Of a DNA stretch of 64,000 bases, positions 33,213 through 43,829 are shown piece by piece (positions within the stretch are counted from its first letter, which is position 1; every line of letters starts with the position of its first letter). This DNA is from Acanthamoeba castellanii str. Neff. Its lineage: Eukaryota > Discosea > Longamoebia > Acanthamoebidae. The stretch lies in assembly GCF_000313135.1 (NCBI RefSeq), contig NW_004457313.1, positions 1,361,130 to 1,425,129 on the forward strand, in the 5' to 3' direction. The notes under the pieces were generated by a model, which was not told the DNA's origin, made no database searches, and saw nothing but the letters and a program-made list of their open reading frames with translations. The position numbers were made by a program, and so were the translations under genes.

Positions 33213-35393
33213 ATGGAGGTGAAGTTCTCGCCGTGGAAGGCCAAGGGCGTGGCGACGCCGAGGAGGTGGCTAAGCCAATACACGCAGTGCTCGCCATCGT
33301 CATTGGGCGCAGGAGACGGCAACACCAAGAAAAAGAAGAGGAGAGGGGGCGCTCACTCGGATGTGTTCATCGTCCAATCCACGCGCCAACGTGCGCCCCA
33401 CGAAAAGCGTCGTTTTTATGCCATCAAGCGACAGGCCCTCATCTCCGCTGAGGCCAAGAACAGGGCGGTACGCGAACAGAAAATCGCTGAAGAGCTCAAG
33501 AAATTGGTCTACCGATCGATGTGCGGCAACTTCGTCCTTCTCCACGATTGGAACTCGTGCGAAACCTACGTGGAACCCGGCTTCGCCACACCATCGAGAA
33601 TCGCACCTTCATCTTCATCTTCGTCGCCCTCTCCATCATCCACCAATATGGGCTGGCTGGGCGGCACCCCCACCAAGGCCCCGACGACGCCTCGAGGCAA
33701 GCGCGGCAGATCTCTTCGGGACCACGAGAGCCCCGCCAAGTACGAGTTCATGCACTTCGTGCTCGAGTATGGCGAGAAGACGCTGGCCAACTGCCTCAGG
33801 GAGGTCGACCTCGCCCAGTACCGAGAGATCCTTTGGCAGGTAACGACGCCCACCTCCTCTCTCGCCCGCTCGCTGGGCCTGCGTCGTCTTGCTCACCGTG
33901 TTCAATTGGACCCAGGTTCTCTACGCGCTGCATGTGGCCGGCAAGACCTTCTCCTTCAGCCACTACGGTACCCTAACAGCCCCAGCGTGTCCGAAAGTGT
34001 GCGTTGCTGATCGGGGCGGCCCACACTGTTCAGACCTCCACCACAAGAACATCCTCTTGTGTTCGTTGCCGATGGAGGATGGGTGCTACGTCTACTACCA
34101 CAAGGGCGTGGCCTACTACAACCAGACATGCATTGTAAAGATAGCTGGTGCGTACAAGCTCTTCTCGACCGCGGCTCTCGGCTCGATGATGATAGCATCC
34201 TCGACTAATTTGGGTCAATGTTAGATTTTGGGCTGAGCCGCATCACCACGGAGGAAGGAGAGACGCTGTGCAACACAAAGAACGCCCTCGGGCAGGAGTA
34301 TTCCCCAGGTATGCGGCAGTGATGGTCCATGGCATAGATCCGCTTGGCGTGCCGTTGATTTACCACTTTGCGAATGGCCATTGACCAGATGTCGATGTGA
34401 TGAGCGTCGTCGGCTGGCCCTGGAAGAATCTCGATCCCGACAGGGACAACGACCCCAACCACAAGGTAGCGTCCACTCCGTCACGTTCTTTTTAGGGTGT
34501 TGCCCTTATCAATGGCCCCTTGCGTACACTCGCGTGTGCAGGAGTTGCAAAGTCTGCAGAGGCTGATGCGCAAGGGCGTCCGGCCGGCTGCCCTCCTCAA
34601 CCACCCCTTCTTCGCCCCGCTCAAGGAGGCGCCGGCGGCATTCAGCGCCGAGCGGTGTGTCGCCGTCTCGACCGAGGGGCTCGAGGGCATACCGAAGGAC
34701 CTTCACGCCCGCGCGCTGGCGACCTGTGCGCCACCCACTCCTTCGGCCAGCCGGTCCGGCGCCAGCGGCAGCACGGCTTCGCCCACGACCAGGTCGCCGA
34801 GCGGATTCGTTGTGCCCGCGTCGCCTTACCGCATGGTTGGCCCGTCGGGGATCAGGCGATCGTTTGTGAAGCCGCCGCAGCCTTTCACTCCCTCTTTCAC
34901 CGCCAAGCTGGCCGACCACGAGGAGCCGGCCGACCTCAAGGAAGGCGAGCCCACGCCCAAGCGGGCCAGGCCGACTACACCCACGAGCTATCCGACCACG
35001 CCCACGAGCCAGCCGACCACGCCCAGGTCTTCGGTGGAGGCGAGCAAGCCCGAGGGCACGCCCTCACAACCGGCTGCGGAGGTAAGGAAGGTCATTAGGC
35101 TGGCCAAGCGGAAGCGACCGCCACCGCCTTCATTCTTGGCCGCCGACAGTGGCGCCAACAAGGAGAACGATCCTAACCGGCGAAGCGAGTACACCAACAA
35201 CAAGAACAACGAGACGACGAAGAAGGCGAAGCGAGAGGCGGATGCACAGCTGGCAGCTGATGAAAGCGACGCCAGGGACATGACCCTCCGAGCACGCAGG
35301 AGCGGCAGAGCAAAGAAGACCGTGAGCGTGTTCAGTCCAAGCGCGAAGCCCAAGGTTGCCCTGTCGTCGCGACGGAAGGCCGTCACACGATGA
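33213..35393 (+). CDS. Haspin-like atypical protein kinase
   Basis: Five to six exons. N-lobe: SDVFIVQSTRQRAPHEKRRF and YAIKRQALIS (ATP-binding Lys). Hinge: FMHFVLEYGEKTLANCLREV. The catalytic loop, spliced across two introns, reads FSHYDLHHKNILL, so HRD is HYD. The metal motif spliced at 34149/34225 is IADFGLSR. No APE motif follows; QEYSPDVDVMSVVGWPWKNL resembles the haspin activation region. Haspins phosphorylate histone H3 Thr3 in mitosis. The 250-residue tail has TTPTS-type repeats and basic clusters (KRARPTTPT, RKVIRLAKRKRP) suggesting a nuclear protein. H-Y-D-L-H is also common in kinases of large DNA viruses, but introns and base composition here are cellular. Haspin membership is moderate, kinase identity good. 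Confidence 0.72.
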
Positions 35394-35558
35394 TACCACC
35401 GACGTCTACGTCCAAGGTGGGGTGAAGCGCCAACTACGAAAGAACGAAGAACGCCTTCGGCGGTACACCCACAACCTCAGCTGCGCGTAAAGCCTGCTGA
35501 GAAATATTAGAAAAACTGTTTTCTTCTCTATTTCTCGGGGGTGTTTCCCTTAAGGTAG

Positions 35559-36195
<637 letters not shown>

Positions 36196-36338
36196 GCTCT
36201 GCGTTGTGTGTTTCACTGCCTCAATATATACACGATCCCAGTGCCGACAAGCTCTTCAAAACGATCATCCTCTTCGCGGCGGTTCCCCCCTTTCTTGGTG
36301 GTGGACTGATGATACAAGGAGGATTGCCGTTGTTTGGC

Positions 36339-37049
36339 TCAGCCCAAGGCATCAAGCTGCTCTTGGATGGCCTCCAATTTGTTGAAAAAGCTGTACAGTT
36401 CGGCGTGGTTGAACTCGACATTCACCATCTCCTCCGCCTTGCCGTCCTCCTCGTCGACCGCATTCGCGTTGTTGATTCGCATCTGGAAGATGGCGCTGGG
36501 CTGTGGGATCGGATGCTGCTTGCCAGTGTCGCCTTTCTTCTTGCTGCCAGGCTGCTGCGTGGGGGCGGGGTCTTGCGAGGGAGGTGGGGCCGGAGGCACG
36601 ACGAGCTGCAGTCGCCAATGGATCTTGTCGAGCTGGTGAGGGCTGAGCGAGTGCTGCCTCAGTTTGTCGAGCAAGCCCTCTCGCTCGTGCTCCCACACGT
36701 GTTTGAAGGCGGCCAACTGATCATCGCCGAGAGAGGGCGATGTGAGCGATTGGCTGAGCTCGTTCCCGAGCCGCGCGGAAGTTGCGAGCGAGAAGTAGGC
36801 GGCACGTTCGAAGATGAAGGAGCACGAGTCGATGACAAGCTGCAGTTCGGAGGCGCTGAAGCCGAACACCTTCTGGAGTTGCTCCTCCTCGGTCGCATTG
36901 AAGGGGCGGCCGTTCTTAATGTGCAGCCCGCGCACTACCCGCGTCAGCAGCTGCACCAGCCGACGCGCCTCGATCTGATTAATGAACCCCACCGCGACGT
37001 TGAGTCGCTCGCTCTCTGGTATGACCTGCTGCTTGCCCGCTGTCGCCAT
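36339..37049 (-). CDS. COMMD10: COMM domain-containing protein 10
   Basis: A single exon encodes about 236 residues from MATAGKQQVIPESERLNVAV. The N-terminal helical domain (INQIEARRLVQLLTRVVRGL, FIFERAAYFSLATSARL) and C-terminal COMM domain (LDKIHWRLQLVV, then VNVEFNHAELYSFFNKLEAI, QEQLDALG) track human COMMD10 along their length. A Pro/Gln/Lys insert splits the COMM domain after LQLVV. COMMD10 belongs to the COMMD/CCC complex that works with Retriever in endosomal recycling. It is convergent with ubiquitin-L40 and divergent from the eIF5A-like gene (141 bp between start codons). Confidence 0.93.
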   Translation of the reverse strand: MATAGKQQVIPESERLNVAVGFINQIEARRLVQLLTRVVRGLHIKNGRPFNATEEEQLQKVFGFSASELQLVIDSCSFIFERAAYFSLATSARLGNELSQSLTSPSLGDDQLAAFKHVWEHEREGLLDKLRQHSLSPHQLDKIHWRLQLVVPPAPPPSQDPAPTQQPGSKKKGDTGKQHPIPQPSAIFQMRINNANAVDEEDGKAEEMVNVEFNHAELYSFFNKLEAIQEQLDALG

Positions 37050-37190
37050 TTCTTCTTGATGCTGGTGTTCGTGTTGTTGCGATTTGCTCTCCCCTTTTCT
37101 CGCGTGGAAACAGGAAAAACCTTTTCCTCCAATTTCCCGCGCAGTACCTTTCTTATCTTGGCATTTTTTTTCGGCCGGAGAAGAACCAAC

Positions 37191-37916
37191 ATGGCCCAAA
37201 GAACGAAGCCTGCTACGGCTGTGGTGCCGGGGGACATTGTCCTTCTTGGTACTCCCCCCCCCCACTCAAGATAGGGCGCATGGCATCGCGTAAGCCGACC
37301 ACAGTGTGGTGGCCGCAGAGGACAACCGGACCGGGGAAGTAAACCCATGCAGGGTCATGACCAAGCGGAAGCACCTAGTGAGGCATATGGGCCAACACAA
37401 AGTACACCTGGAGGGGGTGGACATCTTCACCGGCCGTCCACATGTGGGCCTGTACGGCTGCTTCATGAAGTCCCGCAATGTCATCATTCCCACCATCAAG
37501 GAGACCACCATGCTTGTACGTCTTAAGACGTGCACTATTTCACATCTGACACCTCATGCATTCAGTGAGTATGTCTATTGCACATATTGATACTAACACT
37601 GTGCACAGCTACTCTACTTTGAACCAGATGGCAGCTTGGTCTCCCTTGACAGCACAGGCGAGACTGTCACTGATCTCATGGTACTGCTTTGTATGCCTCA
37701 GGTGCATGTCGTGTGGCTTACTCTACATGGCTGGATTGAACCATGGCGCATGTGACCGGCATGCAGATACTTTCTGACCGTCTGCGCCAAGAGCTCACCC
37801 GGGCACACGAAGCGGGCGAGGAACTGTGCCTGTGCGTGAAGTGCTACATGGGCAAGAAGGTGGTCTTCAGCTACGTGGGCGAGAACGAGCACTTCCTCGC
37901 CCACCCAACAGAGTGA
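37191..37916 (+). CDS. eIF5A-like protein lacking the hypusine lysine
   Basis: Four exons (37191-37248, 37295-37515, 37609-37680, 37767-37916) join in frame to 166 residues, the eIF5A length. The KOW-like domain aligns without gaps: PCRVMTKRKHLVRHMGQHKV against [20 protein letters not shown], followed by the conserved HLEGVDIFTG. The residue matching hypusinated Lys50 is His (37384-37386), with Arg before it. The second (OB) domain is recognisable: DGSLVSLDSTGETVTDLM and LRQELTRAHEAGEELCLCVK. eIF5A promotes peptide bond formation at stalled ribosomes only when hypusinated, so this paralogue cannot work in the standard way. Expression and role are unknown. Canonical eIF5A is presumably elsewhere in the genome. 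Confidence 0.82.
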
Positions 37917-37980
37917 TCGACCTTAATCCAAAGAAACAGCCTCCCTTTTTTTCTGTGCACCGGCTGTGCAACCCGCAGCG

Positions 37981-38110
37981 TCGAGGTTGCCATGCTCGTA
38001 CGCCCGGTGGACCATGACAAGCTGGTCGCCATCGACAGATCGGGCGAGACTGTCACCGATCTCATGGACACTGCTTCGTGCGCCTCAGGCGCATGTCGTG
38101 TTGCGAACCA
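37981..38110 (+). pseudogene. Partial broken copy of the eIF5A-like gene
   Basis: The segment translates MLVRPVDHDKLVAID then RSGETVTDLMDT, matching MLLLYFEPDGSLVSLD then STGETVTDLM of the gene just upstream. DNA identity is highest at 38040-38105, where it continues into what is intron 3 of the parent (CTGCTTYGTRYGCCTCAGGYGCATGTCGTGT, read as mixed bases). The parental intron between the MLL and LYF codons is missing. It has no start, no first domain and no C-terminus, so it is a relic of local duplication. Confidence 0.8.
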
Positions 38111-38216
38111 CTCCTGTGTGTCGTGCGTTAATTTTCACTTCGAACAGAATACGAAAGGAGACCTTTTCACCAGCACGAAGTAAGCGGCAGTATTGGACAA
38201 GTGCGCACGCTGAACC

Positions 38217-39440
38217 ATGGACAAAGAGGCTGACGGGCAACGTGAGGGAGAAAGCACGCGAGTCTGGTACTTCGCCTACGGCTCCAACATGTCGCCCATC
38301 ACCCTCGGTCGCCGCCGGCTCAGGTGCGCCACCCAAAAATAAAAATAAAAATAAAAATAACAATAAAAATAAAATAGGATAGAATAAAATAAAAAACAAC
38401 ACCCACTACTTCATTTTTGGCGGGCCGGCATAGGCCGTCGGAGAGTGTGGCAGGCGTGCTGGTGGGGTATCGCCTGCTGTTCGACCACGTGGGAGTCCCC
38501 TTCTTCGAGCCCAGCTTCGCCAACATCGTGCCAGAGAAGGGCTGCTGCGTGCACGGCGTCCTTCACAGCCTCACCGCGAGGCACGTGCAAAAACACTCCC
38601 ATCACTTGCTGTTGGTTGTGGTTGTTGTTGTTGAGGGTGCTCCTAGCATCACTTGTCATCATTCATCATTGCCTGCACACCAGTGAGTGGCAGCGGGTAT
38701 TGGCGAGCGAAGGCGGAGGCGGGTACACCGAGGGCTACTTCCCGGTGGTACGCGAGCGGCCACCAGAAATCTAGCATTCTCGGGCGATGGTGATGGAGCT
38801 GGTGCTCACGGTGATGTGCAGGAGGTGGAGGTCGCGACGTATGACAACAGGAGGATCAAGGCGCTCACCCTCGAGTCATCCAAGGGCGGGCGACACGCCG
38901 TCGACTCGCCCCACACCTGGCCCTCCAAACGGTGCGCCCCACCACTCACCCACGCCGCCAGTAAGAACGAGGAAGAATGTGAAAAGAACGAAGCAACGAA
39001 GAAGAACGAAGAAGAACGAGGACGCTAATCTGCAGGTGTGTGGGTTGCGGTTGGTCAGGTACGTGGGTCTGCTGCTCGACGGCGCGGGCCACTACCGGAT
39101 CGACCCGGACTACGTGGCCGAGTACATCACGGCCCAGCCCGTGTGCCGCACATCCCAGGTGCTGAGACTGGTGGTCATCGCGCTCATGGCCTGCATCGTG
39201 GTGCCCATCTTCGTGCCCTACTACGTGGCCATGCGGCTGGGCGCCTCCACGCGCTACTTCCACGTCCTCGCCGCCCACCTCAAGGCCCTCGTCTGGGGCC
39301 TCCACAACGTCACCCCGGCGCTCACGCTCGTCGCCTTTGCTGTCCTGGCCGGCGGCGTCTGCTACTCCACCTTCCTCCTGGGCTCGCTCATCTTCACCCT
39401 CATCGCTTCATTTGCCGCAGCACTCGGTCTTCCCATTTGA
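38217..39440 (+). CDS. Membrane-anchored gamma-glutamylcyclotransferase-like protein
   Basis: About five exons from MDKEADGQREGESTRVWYFA. YFAYGSNMS is the substrate-binding YGSN loop of the GGCT/AIG2 fold. VAGVLVGYRLLFDHVGVPFF, VHGVLHSLT, EWQRVLASEGG (with the expected acidic residue) and YDNRRIKALTLESS follow. The last exon encodes DYVAEYITAQPVCRTSQVLR, then three hydrophobic helices (VVIALMACIVVPIFVPYYVA, PALTLVAFAVLAGGVCYSTF, LLGSLIFTLIASFAAALGLP). GGCT enzymes release 5-oxoproline from gamma-glutamyl amino acids or glutathione. Soluble GGCTs have no TM segment, so this copy should act at a membrane. An AT-rich, AAATAAAA-type repeat lies in intron 1 (38330-38400). Confidence 0.78.
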
Positions 39441-39567
39441 AAAAAACAACTTGGGCTGGACACACGGCAAGCGCAGCAAGGTTGTGCCGGGCTGGCTTCT
39501 GGAAGCACCAACGGCAATATCCTCAACATGTGTTTCCTCGTTCACACGTTTGCTAGATGTGAAAAGG
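39441..39567. other. Spacer between GGCT-like gene and tRNA
   Basis: Contains the 3' UTR of the GGCT-like gene and, at 39562-39565, the AAAA that is read as the TTTT Pol III terminator of the minus-strand tRNA. Nothing else is seen. Confidence 0.6.
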
Positions 39568-39639
39568 AGGGGTATGCAGGAATCGAACCCGCGCCTCAGG
39601 CTTGATAGGCCTGTGTGCTACCCATTACACCAACACCCC
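39568..39639 (-). tRNA. tRNA with anticodon AUC (would read GAU, Asp)
   Basis: On the minus strand a full cloverleaf folds: acceptor GGGGTGT/ATACCCC, D stem GTGT/GCAC, anticodon stem CAGGC/GCCTG with loop CTATCAA, T arm GCGGG-TTCGATT-CCTGC, variable loop AGGC. A box and B box (GGTTCGATTCC) are intact, and TTTT follows the 3' end within a few bases. The anticodon (39604-39606) is ATC, which would read Asp GAU after or without A34-to-I editing. Eukaryotic tRNA-Asp normally uses GTC. The D arm (GTGTAATGGGTAGCAC) and U73 look more like tRNA-Gln. It could be a functional odd isoacceptor or a diverged tRNA-like gene. Confidence 0.85.
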
Positions 39640-39797
39640 ATCATTCGCTGCTGCCGTCACCGACCACTGAGCATTCCACACATTTGGGTGCGTCACTGTT
39701 GGGCAAATGCTGTGGGCCGGACTCGGGCACCAAGAGCGGAATCACTGAAGAAAGAAGAAATGCTGGTTCAAACGTCTTTTTAATGGCAATGTGCTGT

Positions 39798-41303
39798 CTA
39801 CAGCGTGGGCTGGACAACTTGGCCGATGAAGACAGGGCAGTGAAACTGAGCGTGGTAGATCACAAACACAAATGGCCTGTCCACCACAAAGCGCAGGGCT
39901 GCAGGCTGGCTAAGTCGTGGCTTGTCGTCCGAGGCGCCAGCAGCGGGCGGCACACTTATGTAAGTGCCGGCTTCCTCGACCGTGAGGAGCGATTTGTGCA
40001 CCACCTTACCCAAGTGCAGCAGCGATCTCCTGTTGAGGTGGGGTATTATAATATGTGGTGAGTCATGCGTTGCCTTGCGTTGCGTTGCGATGCGTTGAAG
40101 TGCGCGTACTCGGGGTCGGCAGACAGGTTTTGGGCGGTGATGCCGACGAAGTCAGCGCTCTCTTCGGCGAAGGGCTCGGTGATGCCGATCGACTTGAGCA
40201 CCGGCGAAAGCTCCTGCTCGATGGAGACCTGAAATTTGGGCAATTGCAGTTCCACCCACTTACGACGACCCTTGGCCAGCTCCGTGTACTGCTCCTTCAG
40301 TCCGATCAGCGACGCCCGCACCTATCGCGCCCACTCGGTGAGTTGTTGAAGCGAAGTGAAGCTCACACCACTCGAAGCCTACGTACCGCAGCGAGAGCCT
40401 CGGCCGAGTTGACGTGGGGCAGTAGGACCAGCAGGCGCAGCAGGCCGGCCTCGTGGGGAAGGCTCACCATAGAGTGGTGCTCGAAGGTGCCGTGTGCGAC
40501 CGACACCGACGAGTGGCGCATCATCTGCACATCTACGGCGACGCCGCTTCCAAGCTGGTGGAAGGGCGCGGCCCAGGTGTTCTCTCTGGGAAACTTGTTC
40601 TCCCACTCGCCCTTGAACCCAACAGCGTTGATCACCGCCAACCCGTTGGTATCAGTGAACGGGCTGTCGAAGAAGAAGAAGAAGTGTTGCCCGTGTCGTG
40701 TCGCGCGTGTCGTGCGTGTTAGAATTTGACAAAATTTGGGCACCACACACCTTGAGGTGGAGCCTTACCGAGGGGGATAGCGCGGTTTGTTGGTCTTCGC
40801 CAGAAAGGCGCTGAGCGCCACCTGCTCCCGGTCAAGAAGGGCGAAGTTGGCGGCGGAGGCATCGGAGGCAAGGGCGGCCAGGCGCGCGGTGAACGCGGGG
40901 TCGAGCGGCAGCGTGGTATCCACCCACAATGTGTTCTCCACCACCAATGCCGCCTTCTCCGAGTGCTTGATGTCCTGCGAAGAAGAACGAGCTCGGAGTT
41001 GAATAAATCTATCTCAAAACAACGCTGTTGTTGAGAGAGAGAGCGTACAGCGACAAGAGTCACCATGGCAGAGAGCACTTGCTCCCGACTCAAGTCAGGG
41101 CTAAAACCCATGCCGGTGAGGAGCTGGTTAGCGGTCTCGCCGGCAGCGCTGCCCGCCAGAACGACGGCCAGCGCCAGCTGCACGCCGAGCGGAGAGATAA
41201 GTGCGTCCTTGTCGCCGTCCAGCTGCGCGAAAAGGTTGACCGCAAGCTTGCAACCAGCCGCGCTGGTCCTGGCGGCGTAGTCATCGGAAGAGTGTACTTG
41301 CAT
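39798..41303 (-). CDS. Serpin (serine protease inhibitor family)
   Basis: About five exons from MQVHSSDDYAARTSAAGCKL. Serpin landmarks are in order: NLFAQLDGDKDALISPLGVQ (helix B SP), LVVENTLWVD, INAVGFKGEWENKF (the NAVYFKGxW motif), ELQLPKFQVS, VVHKSLLTVEEAGTY (strand 5A/hinge) and FVVDRPFVFVIYH (the family signature). No signal peptide is visible, suggesting an intracellular clade. The hinge reads EAGTYISVPP instead of the Gly-Thr/Ser-Glu-Ala-Ala-Ala pattern, so loop insertion and protease inhibition are doubtful. It follows the tRNA and is oriented like the saccharopine dehydrogenase gene. Confidence 0.92.
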
Positions 41304-41563
41304 TGTGCTGACTTTGGGGTTTGTGAATGTTCTGCTGGTGGTGAGGCCAGGATAAATATAATGCTCTCTGTCGGGCACCCGACACGCAGCTTCTTTGGGA
41401 GCCGGACCTCATTCTACACTTCTATCGCTGATCGAACCAGCCAATGGGGGTTTTCAATAATATTAGTCCAGTGGGAGTGTTTCCCCGTACGGCGAGAAAA
41501 AGAACGAGACGAACTGGTGTGAGCGATTGTAGTGCAAACAAGACATCAAATACCCGTGCGCGG

Positions 41564-43620
41564 TTAGGCCTGGTGGACGGTGTCGTGCTGGTGGGAGAAG
41601 ATGATGCCGTGGTCCTTCTCGAGCTCGCGCAGGATGGGCTCGTAGAGATCGGGGGTCGTGGGCACGTGCACGCCAGTCTTGCCCTTGACCTGCTCGGTGG
41701 CCACCATGCGCGTGGCCACGGCGAGCGGCAGGCCCACGGTCTTGGCCATGGCCGTCCCCGTGTCCGTGCCGTCGCCCTTCACCACAAGGCTGCTCTTCGT
41801 CTCCTTGAGCTCGCCTAGTCACGCACACACGTGAGCAATCGCGCTACACACACGCGAGCACTTTCACATGCTTCGTACCGTTCTTGTTGGTGTAGACAAA
41901 GTGGTGGTACATGACGATCATGTCCTTCTCGCCCTCCTGCAGCGCCCACTTCTTCTCGAGGATCTGCTGCAGCACCTGCGCCGGGGTCGCCGACTTGAGC
42001 GAGATCTTCTGCTCGCCAAACATGCCCAGCCTACACACCACCGCCCACCGCGCATGCGCGTCTCAGTAAGACAGCCCAGTGTTGTGCGCGCGCGGGACTG
42101 TAGCGGACTGTACCACTTGATCTTCTGCATCTCGGGCGAGTTGATGTCGAGGCCGAGGTAGTGCGCGAGCTTGAGCTCCACAGTGTCGTGCGGCCGGTAG
42201 GGGAGGAACGAGTTGAGGAAGTCGCGGTAGGTGAGCGAGTCGGCGTTCTCAATCGTGTAGGTGTCGTCGGTCATGCCCAGCTGCACGAACACATTCCACG
42301 CCGAGCAGTAGCCCGGCTTACGCAGCGTTCCTGGCCAACCCAATGCGTAAGCCAACCAATTCAATCACACCGTGCGTGTGTGCGAGTGTGCGTGCGTGCG
42401 TGTGTGCGAGTGTGCGTGTGTGCGTGTGTGCGTGTGTGCGTGTGTGCGTGTGTGCGTGTGTGCGTGTGTGCGTGTGTGCGTGTGTGCGTGGTAGGTACCG
42501 CGGAGGACGGTGGGGCAGTCGGGGATGCCGTAGATGGTGCGGTAGGAGAGGGAGTCGCGGTTGGGGTAGCCCTCGAAGGTGCCGTGGCCGGGCACGCGGA
42601 TCTCGTCGGTGCGGCGGAAGAGCTGGTGGTAGGGCACGTACTTGTACTCGCCCTGCTGGAGGTACTGGCACACGCCCTGGCCCGCCACCACCACGTTGCG
42701 CGGGTTCCAGCTGAACTTGTAGCCCCACGGGTTGTCGTCCGATTCGGGCGCCACGAGGCCGCCCGTGTAGGAGCGAAAGGCCGTGAGCTGGCCGCCGTCG
42801 CGCTTGATGGCGTCGATGACCTCCATGGCCGACATGTGGTCGATGCCCGGGTCGAGCCCGCACTCCATGAGGATCGTCACGCCGGCCCGGCGGGCCTGCT
42901 CGTCGAACGGCGCCAGCGCGGCCGAGTACGAGGCCGTCACCATGTGCGCGCCCTGCTTCACGCACTCGGCCGCCACCACCGGGTGCATGAACGCCGGCAG
43001 CAGCGACACCACGACGTCGGCCCGCCGGATCTCCTCCTCGCGCTGCCGCGTGTCGTTGATGTTGAACCGGAACGCGGTGCCGTCGGGGTGGTCCCGCACC
43101 TTGCGCCGCGCCGTGTGCTCGTCCTCGTCGCCCACCTTGACCGCCCACCGCTCCCGCGCCGCGTTCTGGAGGAGGTAGTTGATGAGGAAGGACGACGACC
43201 GGCCGGCGCCCAGCACCAGGATGCTCTTCTTGGCCGGGTCCTTGTGGCTCACGATGGCCTCCTTGAGCGTGGCGACACGGTCCTCGGCCGCCTTGAGCTC
43301 GGCCTTGAGCGCGCCGATGCCGTCGCCGTCGGGCGAGGTCGCCAGCAGGCGGCGGCACGGCACCTGCCCGCGGAGTGCGCTGGCGGTGCGGCCAGTGGGG
43401 GCAGCGCTGCTGGTGCTCACTCTCGTCAATCTGTACAACAACGGAAGAAATATAAATAAATAAATAAAGACTATTATGCATTTTAAAAAGTAATCTACGC
43501 GCACGACAATGGCAAACTGACAAATAAATAGCCGTGCGAGACCTTCATCTTGCAGCATAAAGGCGATTTTTCTTGGAAAAAACGTAAGATGCGGGAGAGG
43601 CTGTACCTGCGCATGAACAT
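41564..43620 (-). CDS. Saccharopine dehydrogenase (glutamate-forming), mitochondrial
   Basis: Five to six exons. A tiny first exon (43620-43607) encodes MFMR and joins to RLTRVSTSSAAPTGRTASAL and RGQVPCRRLLATS, an Arg/Ser-rich presequence typical of mitochondria. The Rossmann motif ILVLGAGRSSSFLINYLL follows, then VVVSLLPAFMHPVVAAECVK, ILMECGLDPGIDHMSAMEV, FRSYTGGLVAPESDDNPWGY and KFSWNPRNVVVAGQG, all saccharopine-dehydrogenase hallmarks, ending HGIIFSHQHDTVHQA. It oxidises saccharopine to glutamate and aminoadipate semialdehyde in lysine breakdown. The lysine-ketoglutarate reductase half of animal AASS is absent, so the enzyme is monofunctional, or the partner is encoded elsewhere. Confidence 0.93.
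42369..42489. repeat. (GTGTGC)n repeat in a saccharopine dehydrogenase intron
   Basis: About twenty copies of a GTGTGC hexamer with some GAGTGC variants. The unit is the same as the repeat at 7.7 kb. The array occupies most of one intron. Confidence 0.9.
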
Positions 43621-43829
43621 GGCTTGCGTGGTGTCTATGGCTGTGTGCTGCACGTAGTGGTGCTTCAAGGCCTGGTGTAACACGTGCGCAAGTGAGGGCA
43701 CGCCTTGACCGTCAAGGGAAGCAGCAGAAAAAATGATAAAAGAAATGAAAAACAATAACAATTTCTTTTATTATTTCATTACACGAGAAAGGCGAAGCAA
43801 CATTCGCACATTCACATCGAAATCACAAA

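Noticed and set aside
33213..35393. Integrated giant-virus kinase gene
   Set aside because: The gene has several host-type introns and the same GC content as its neighbours; no other virus-like gene is nearby.
39568..39639. Plus-strand tRNA-Ile reading (loop TTGATAG, anticodon GAT)
   Set aside because: The plus strand has no A or B box; the minus strand has both plus a TTTT terminator.
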